DNA from: Mycobacterium sp. OAS707
GTDB lineage: Bacteria > Actinomycetota > Actinomycetes > Mycobacteriales > Mycobacteriaceae
Direction: 5' to 3'
DNA: 64,000 nt
Assembly: GCF_014873705.1 (NCBI RefSeq)
Contig: NZ_JADBDS010000006.1
Coordinates: forward strand, 310,001-374,000
Below, piece after piece: positions 59,805 through 64,000 of this stretch. Made by a program: the position numbers and the translations under genes. Below the pieces are notes generated by a model. The model worked only from the letters and a program-made list of their open reading frames with translations. It was not told the DNA's origin and made no database searches. Within the stretch, counting starts at the first letter, position 1. Each line of letters starts with the position of its first letter.

Positions 59805-60703
59805 GCGTGCTGGAGTCATGGCAAGACGGGTCTGCGAAGGCGGCGATTGTCGACTTCGTAGACCGCGTGACCACCCACGGCGGACCGGATTACGTTGAGC
59901 CCCAACAGCGTGTCGCGGTCTTCGACAACGACGGCACGCTGTGGTGTGAGAAACCGATGTACATACAGCTCGACTTCCTCGTGCGCAGATTCGCCGAACA
60001 GGCGAAGGCCGATCCGTCACTGCGGGACAAGCAACCGTACAAGTCGGCCTTCGAGGGGAACTTGAAGTGGCTGGCCGACGCCGTCACCAAGCACTATCAG
60101 GGCGATGACGCCGACATCACGACGCTGATGGGGGCCGTGCTCACCGCACACGAAGCGATCACTGTCGAGGAGCACCGCCGTCGCGTCGAAAACTTCTTCG
60201 CCGACGCCAAGCATCCGACACTCAAGCGATCCTATGCGTCCTGTGGATATCGGCCGATGGTCGAACTGTTGCGCTACCTGGAAGCGCACAGCTTCACGAA
60301 CTATATCGTGTCCGGTGGGGGTCGGGACTTCATGCGGCCGATTACCGCTGCGCTGTACGGGATTCCGCCCGAACGCGTGGTCGGCAGCTCGGTGGGATTG
60401 ATTTATCAGGACGGTCATCTGTATACGACGGCGCAGCCGGAATTCCTCGATGACGGGCCGATGAAGCCGGTGCGACTGTGGAGCCGGATCGGGCGCAGAC
60501 CTATTCTTGCCGCTGGCAATTCGGACGGCGACATCGAAATGCTGGAGTTCACCCGCGGTCTGCGGCTGCTTGTGCTGCACGACGATGCCGATCGCGAATT
60601 CGACTACACCGCCGGCGCGGAGAAAGCCCTTGAGCAGGCGAGCAAGGACGACTGGACCGTGGTCAGTGTGTGCAACGACTGGACGACCGTCTTCGGTGAT
60701 TAA
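59801..60703 (+). CDS. HAD-family phosphatase-like protein
   Basis: 300 residues from GTG 59801 (GTGA overlap with the sulfatase); GTG 59807 also possible. HAD motif I is VFDNDGTLW (Asp42, Asp44), the Thr/Ser motif is YIVSGGGRDF and motif IV is AAGNSDGDIEML. A helical cap follows motif I. Phosphoserine-phosphatase-like hydrolysis is likely. Its position inside a sulfatase/FGE operon suggests a substrate carrying both sulfate and phosphate, or a step after sulfate removal. Confidence 0.88.
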   Translation: MSVLESWQDGSAKAAIVDFVDRVTTHGGPDYVEPQQRVAVFDNDGTLWCEKPMYIQLDFLVRRFAEQAKADPSLRDKQPYKSAFEGNLKWLADAVTKHYQGDDADITTLMGAVLTAHEAITVEEHRRRVENFFADAKHPTLKRSYASCGYRPMVELLRYLEAHSFTNYIVSGGGRDFMRPITAALYGIPPERVVGSSVGLIYQDGHLYTTAQPEFLDDGPMKPVRLWSRIGRRPILAAGNSDGDIEMLEFTRGLRLLVLHDDADREFDYTAGAEKALEQASKDDWTVVSVCNDWTTVFGD

Positions 60704-61574
60704 CGAACTGGTGTGGATCCCACCGCAGACATCGGTGCTGGGATCCGATCGACATTACGACGAGGAGAGGCCTGCGCGGGCGGTCAGCGTCGACGGCTTC
60801 TGGATCCACACCCACCCGGTGACCAACACCGAGTTCGCCGAATTCGTTGCCGCCACTGGCTATCTCACGGTCGCGGAGCGGCCGCTGAACCCGGCCGACT
60901 ATCCCGGCGCACCTGCCGAGAACCTGCAACCGGGGTCGATGGTGTTCACCCGCACGAACGGACCGGTCGACCTGCGGCACCTGAATCTGTGGTGGACGTG
61001 GACGCCGGGAGCGTCGTGGCGGCATCCGGTCGGCCCGAACTCGTCGATCGACAAGCGCGCCGATCACCCCGTCGTGCACGTCGCCTTCGAAGACGCGGAG
61101 GCATACGCGGCGTGGGCGGGGCTGGCGTTACCCACCGAAGCCGAATGGGAAACGGCCGCGCGCGGCGGTCTCGACGGCGCGACTTACACCTGGGGCGACG
61201 AGCCGGAACAGCCAGACCAGCCGATGGCCAACTACTGGCACGGCGAATTCCCGTGGCGGCCCGATCGTGGGTATGGCCGCACCACGCCCGTCGGCAGATT
61301 CCCGCCGAACGGCTACGGGTTGGCGGATATGGCAGGCAACGTGTGGGAGTGGACGACGGACTGGTACGCCGACTCGCACGAAGGCGATCCTTGTTGCGAG
61401 GCAGGCAGTTACGACCAGCGCCAGCCGCAGTTCCAGGTGCCGCGCAAGGTCGTGAAGGGTGGGTCGTTCCTGTGCGCCGACAACTACTGCCTGCGCTATC
61501 GTCCGGCGGCGCGGCGACCGCAACCCGTCGATACGGGCATGAGCCACATCGGCTTTCGCTGCGTCAAGCGCTGA
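60696..61574 (+). CDS. Formylglycine-generating enzyme (sulfatase maturase)
   Basis: 292 residues from GTG 60696, overlapping the HAD gene by 8 bp. FGE-sulfatase fold: ELVWIPPQTSVLGSD at the N-terminus, DGFWIHTHPVTNTEFAEFV, LPTEAEWETAARGG, MAGNVWEWTTDWY and the copper-binding active-site pair Cys260/Cys265 in GGSFLCADNYCLRYRPAARR. It converts the Cys of CxAxR/CxPxR sulfatases to formylglycine with oxygen. It presumably activates the co-encoded sulfatase. Confidence 0.93.
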   Translation: MINELVWIPPQTSVLGSDRHYDEERPARAVSVDGFWIHTHPVTNTEFAEFVAATGYLTVAERPLNPADYPGAPAENLQPGSMVFTRTNGPVDLRHLNLWWTWTPGASWRHPVGPNSSIDKRADHPVVHVAFEDAEAYAAWAGLALPTEAEWETAARGGLDGATYTWGDEPEQPDQPMANYWHGEFPWRPDRGYGRTTPVGRFPPNGYGLADMAGNVWEWTTDWYADSHEGDPCCEAGSYDQRQPQFQVPRKVVKGGSFLCADNYCLRYRPAARRPQPVDTGMSHIGFRCVKR

Positions 61575-61599
61575 GGTTGTTTTTCGCCGCGCCCAGAAG

Positions 61600-62061
61600 T
61601 CAGGCTTCCGCGGTCTTCTTGATCGCGGCGAGCGTGGCGGGGATGCCTGTCCTGGCGAGTTCGCGACGATGCTCGATGTGCGCGTCGGCGTGCTCGCCCC
61701 AACGCTCGTGGAAGCCGGCGATGCCTGCGGGCAGGAACTCCCAATGTTCGGTGAGCCGGGTGCCGCCGTCCTCGGGTGCGAAGGTGAATCCCCACCGCAC
61801 CCAGCCGTTGTTGACCTCCCACGCGAACTCACGGCCGGGGTCCGCGACGACCACCTGGCTGCGGGTCTCCCAGGTGCGCTCCGGAAGCTCGTTGCGGCCG
61901 GTGAACCAGGCACCGACTTCCGGGCCCGCGCCGTCGTCCCACCAGCACGCCTTGCAGACCGGACTCCACTCACCCATCCGGGTCACGTCGGACACCAACG
62001 CATACAACTCATCGGGTGTCAGGGCAACAGAAATCGAATCGGACATCTTCAATTCGGTCAC
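61600..62061 (-). CDS. SRPBCC (polyketide cyclase/START-like) protein
   Basis: 153 residues, GTG 62061 or ATG 62046 (MSDSISVALTPDELYALVSD). The helix-grip pattern is clear: ALVSDVTRMGEWSPVCKACWW, GAWFTGRNE, WGFTFAPEDGGTRLTEHWEF and a long C-terminal helix. Such proteins bind hydrophobic ligands; several are encoded near sterol genes. It is divergent from an SDR operon with a KstR-type palindrome 26 bp upstream of its GTG start. Confidence 0.88.
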   Translation of the reverse strand: MTELKMSDSISVALTPDELYALVSDVTRMGEWSPVCKACWWDDGAGPEVGAWFTGRNELPERTWETRSQVVVADPGREFAWEVNNGWVRWGFTFAPEDGGTRLTEHWEFLPAGIAGFHERWGEHADAHIEHRRELARTGIPATLAAIKKTAEA

Positions 62062-62087
62062 ATTGGCAGTCTGCCCTAGCGCTAAGT

Positions 62088-62101
62088 TAGAACGCGTTCT
62101 A
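62088..62101. promoter_or_regulatory. KstR-type operator between SRPBCC and SDR genes
   Basis: TAGAACGCGTTCTA matches TNNAACNNGTTNNA and is a perfect palindrome. It lies between the divergent starts at 62061 and 62127, so it could control both directions. Confidence 0.72.
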
Positions 62102-62126
62102 GTTCACCGTCGAAGGGCCGTCCGGC

Positions 62127-62903
62127 ATGAGCAACGGTAATCAGCGCAGCGCCATCGTGATCGGCGGAGCGTCCGGAATCGGCTGGGCGACGGCGCAGGC
62201 GCTGGCAGCCCAACAAGACCGGGTCACCATCGCCGACCTCAACGCCGACGGCGCGCGCAGCCGGGCCGCAGAACTCGGCGATCCGCACACCGGCGCAGCC
62301 GTCGACGTCACCGACGAGGGCTCCGTACAGCGGCTGTTCGAACAGACCGGACCGGTCGATGTCGTCGTCAACACCGCCGGGTTCTCCAACGTCGGGCTGA
62401 TCACCGACATGCCCGTCGACCAGTTCCGCGACGTCATCGACGTCTGCCTCACCGGGGCGTTCATCGTCGCCAAGCACGCGGGGCGCACGTTGCGCTCCGG
62501 CGGTGTGCTGGTTTCGATCAGCTCGCTCAACGGCCGTCAACCCGCAGCGGGCATGAGCGCGTACTGCGCTGCCAAGGCCGGGCTTTCGATGCTCACTCAG
62601 GTCGCCGCACTCGAGCTCGGCCCGCGCGGCATCCGCGTCAACGCCGTCGCGCCCGGCTTCGTCCACACCCCTCTCACCGAGCCGGCAGCCGCCATCCCCG
62701 GCGTGATCGAGGAGTACGTCGAGAACACCGCGCTGGGCCGGGCAGGCACGCCGGAGGACATCGCGGGCGCCGTGCTGTACCTGTGCTCGCCAGCGTCGTC
62801 GTGGCTGACCGGAGAAGTGCTCGACCTCAACGGCGGCGCGCACCTCAAGCGCTACCCCGACATCCTGGGCCATGTGATGAAACTGGCGGAGGCGCCGCAA
62901 TGA
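62127..62903 (+). CDS. Short-chain dehydrogenase/reductase (SDR)
   Basis: 258 residues. IGGASGIGWATAQAL is the cofactor loop, Asp at the end of strand 2 (IADLN) indicates NAD(H), NTAGFSN replaces NNAG, and Ser (SISSLNG) with YCAAKAG completes the active site. The end has the usual GGAHLK segment. Together with the overlapping second SDR (ATGA) and the KstR-type site upstream, a role in oxidation of steroid or side-chain hydroxyls is a reasonable inference. Confidence 0.92.
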   Translation: MSNGNQRSAIVIGGASGIGWATAQALAAQQDRVTIADLNADGARSRAAELGDPHTGAAVDVTDEGSVQRLFEQTGPVDVVVNTAGFSNVGLITDMPVDQFRDVIDVCLTGAFIVAKHAGRTLRSGGVLVSISSLNGRQPAAGMSAYCAAKAGLSMLTQVAALELGPRGIRVNAVAPGFVHTPLTEPAAAIPGVIEEYVENTALGRAGTPEDIAGAVLYLCSPASSWLTGEVLDLNGGAHLKRYPDILGHVMKLAEAPQ

Positions 62904-63730
62904 GTTTCGCGGGTAAAAACGCGATCGTCACCGGCGCCGGATCGGGCATCGGTGCAGCGCTGTGCCGCGCGCTGGTCAATGCGGGCGCCACTGTCGTCTG
63001 CACCGATATCGACGGTGACGCCGCCGAACGCACTGCCGCGGCGCTCGGCGGCAACGCCCGCTCCGCGCGAGTCGACGTGACCGACGCGGCCGCAGTGCAG
63101 GCCGTCGTCGACGACGTGGTGGATCGCGCCGGACGGCTCGACCTGATGTTCAACAACGCAGGCATCGTGTGGGGCGGCGACACCGAACTGCTGACGCTCG
63201 ACCAGTGGAACGCGATCATCGACGTCAACATCCGAGGCGTCGTGCACGGCGTCGCGGCGGCCTACCCGCTGATGGTCCAACAAGGCCACGGCCACATCAT
63301 CAACACCGCTTCGATGGCGGGGCTGACCGCGGCAGGGCAGATCACCAGCTACGTCACCACCAAGCACGCCGTCGTCGGGCTGTCGATGTCCCTTCGCTCC
63401 GAAGCCGTCAGTCGCGGCGTCGGCGTTTTGGTGGTGTGCCCGTCAGCCGTCGAGACTCCGATCCTCGACAAGGGCGCAATCGGCGGATTCGTCGGGCGCA
63501 ACTACTTTCTCGAGGGCCAAGGCGTGAAGACCGCCTACGACCCCGACCGGCTCGCGCGAGACACGTTGCGCGCCATCGAGAAGAACAAGGCGATCCTGGT
63601 GAAGCCGCGACTGGCACACGCTCAGTGGCTTTTCGCCCGACTCGCGCCGACTCTGATGAACCGCGTTTCGATCGGGTTCATCGAACGCCAGCGCGCCAGC
63701 CAGGCCACAGCACGTTCCCAGCTGGGCTAG
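62900..63730 (+). CDS. Short-chain dehydrogenase/reductase (SDR)
   Basis: 276 residues from ATG 62900. TGAGSGIGAALCRAL cofactor loop, TDIDGD (NAD-type acid), NNAGIVWGG, NTASMAG and YVTTKHA active-site motifs; the C-terminal KNKAILVKPRLAHAQWLFARLAP is longer than in the minimal SDRs and may form a substrate lid. Co-translated with the preceding SDR. Substrate unknown. Confidence 0.92.
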   Translation: MSFAGKNAIVTGAGSGIGAALCRALVNAGATVVCTDIDGDAAERTAAALGGNARSARVDVTDAAAVQAVVDDVVDRAGRLDLMFNNAGIVWGGDTELLTLDQWNAIIDVNIRGVVHGVAAAYPLMVQQGHGHIINTASMAGLTAAGQITSYVTTKHAVVGLSMSLRSEAVSRGVGVLVVCPSAVETPILDKGAIGGFVGRNYFLEGQGVKTAYDPDRLARDTLRAIEKNKAILVKPRLAHAQWLFARLAPTLMNRVSIGFIERQRASQATARSQLG

Positions 63731-63740
63731 CGTCACGGCC

Positions 63741-64000
63741 ATGGACACCGAGTTCACGCTGACACAAAGGCGTGCACTGGCCGTTGCGACCGTGATCGCG
63801 CTGCTGTTCGGCGCCTACTTCCTGCGCGGCTACTTCATTCTGATCGTCGTCGCGGCCGTCGCCGCCTACCTGTTCACGCCGTTGTTCGACCGGCTCAACA
63901 AGCGCTTCGGCACCGGCTTGTCGGCGACGCTGACCTTGTTGGCGGCGATCGCGTCGGTGGTGGTGCCCATGGGGCTGTTCGTGATGCTCGCCGTCGTGCA
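63741..64000 (+). CDS. AI-2E family transporter, N-terminal part (3' end outside window)
   Basis: ATG 63741, open to the end of the window (86 residues). MDTEFTLTQRRALAVATV leads into two hydrophobic segments (about 12-30 and 33-50), then PLFDRLNKRFGTGLSATLTLL and another helix. The spacing AYLFTPLFDRL is typical of AI-2E/PerM-family permeases, whose substrates vary and are mostly unknown. It begins 10 bp after the SDR stop and may belong to the same transcript. Confidence 0.8.
   Translation, partial: MDTEFTLTQRRALAVATVIALLFGAYFLRGYFILIVVAAVAAYLFTPLFDRLNKRFGTGLSATLTLLAAIASVVVPMGLFVMLAVV

Overview
The window looks like a chromosomal segment of a fast-growing, environmental mycobacterium (Mycobacterium/Mycolicibacterium). 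Support: high GC throughout, frequent GTG starts and 4-bp stop/start overlaps, a complete yrbE-mce operon, three sites fitting the mycobacterial KstR sterol operator, actinobacterial families such as DUF3556, and a block from ychF to a 3-beta-hydroxysteroid dehydrogenase that follows the Rv1112-Rv1106c gene order of M. tuberculosis. Everything was read by eye; no database search was run.

Layout. 1-481 is the end of an MFS transporter; 559-1290 a secreted fasciclin-domain protein. 1287-5327 is a fatty-acyl beta-oxidation operon (thiolase, crotonase, acyl-CoA dehydrogenase) with a divergent FadR-type regulator. 5488-8624 holds a DUF3556 membrane protein sharing a KstR-type site with a divergent alpha/beta hydrolase, then a small secreted protein built of 11-residue repeats. 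8685-13714 carries DoxX, SDR/TetR and HxlR/reductase regulator pairs, a WS/DGAT-like acyltransferase and another SDR. 13828-25446 is a minus-strand lipid-import operon (yrbEA-yrbEB-mceABCDEF-mas-mas-hydrolase). 25710-34351 is mixed metabolism: VOC protein, TetR, hydrolase, a 964-residue kinase/aminotransferase fusion, limonene-epoxide-hydrolase-like protein, cyclase-like protein and an LRAT-like permuted papain-fold protein. 34359-39832 is rich in envelope and secreted proteins plus two methyltransferases.

39887-42501 contains ychF, a small islet at its 3' end (immunity-like gene between duplicated ychF ends) and a DUF6542 protein. 42498-52823 is the most striking region. It lies between the orthologues of two genes adjacent in M. 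tuberculosis (Rv1111c and lytB2/ispH) and encodes, in transcription order after ispH: a PBP-lipo-like penicillin-binding lipoprotein, a GlnX-like membrane protein, a GlnH-like amino-acid-binding lipoprotein, an unknown helical protein, a PknG-like kinase, a zinc-ribbon PP2C phosphatase, a vWA protein and a zinc-ribbon FHA protein. This reads as a complete relay from a periplasmic ligand to kinase, phosphatase and phosphothreonine reader. 53879-57060 resumes conserved synteny (Rv1109c homologue, xseA, xseB, hsd). 58260-61574 is a sulfatase - HAD phosphatase - formylglycine-generating enzyme operon. 61600-64000 has an SRPBCC protein, two SDRs behind a KstR-type site and the start of an AI-2E-family membrane protein.

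A short interspersed palindromic repeat built on GCGACAAAGTCGC occurs three times in intergenic positions. No rRNA, tRNA, CRISPR array or intact transposase was seen.
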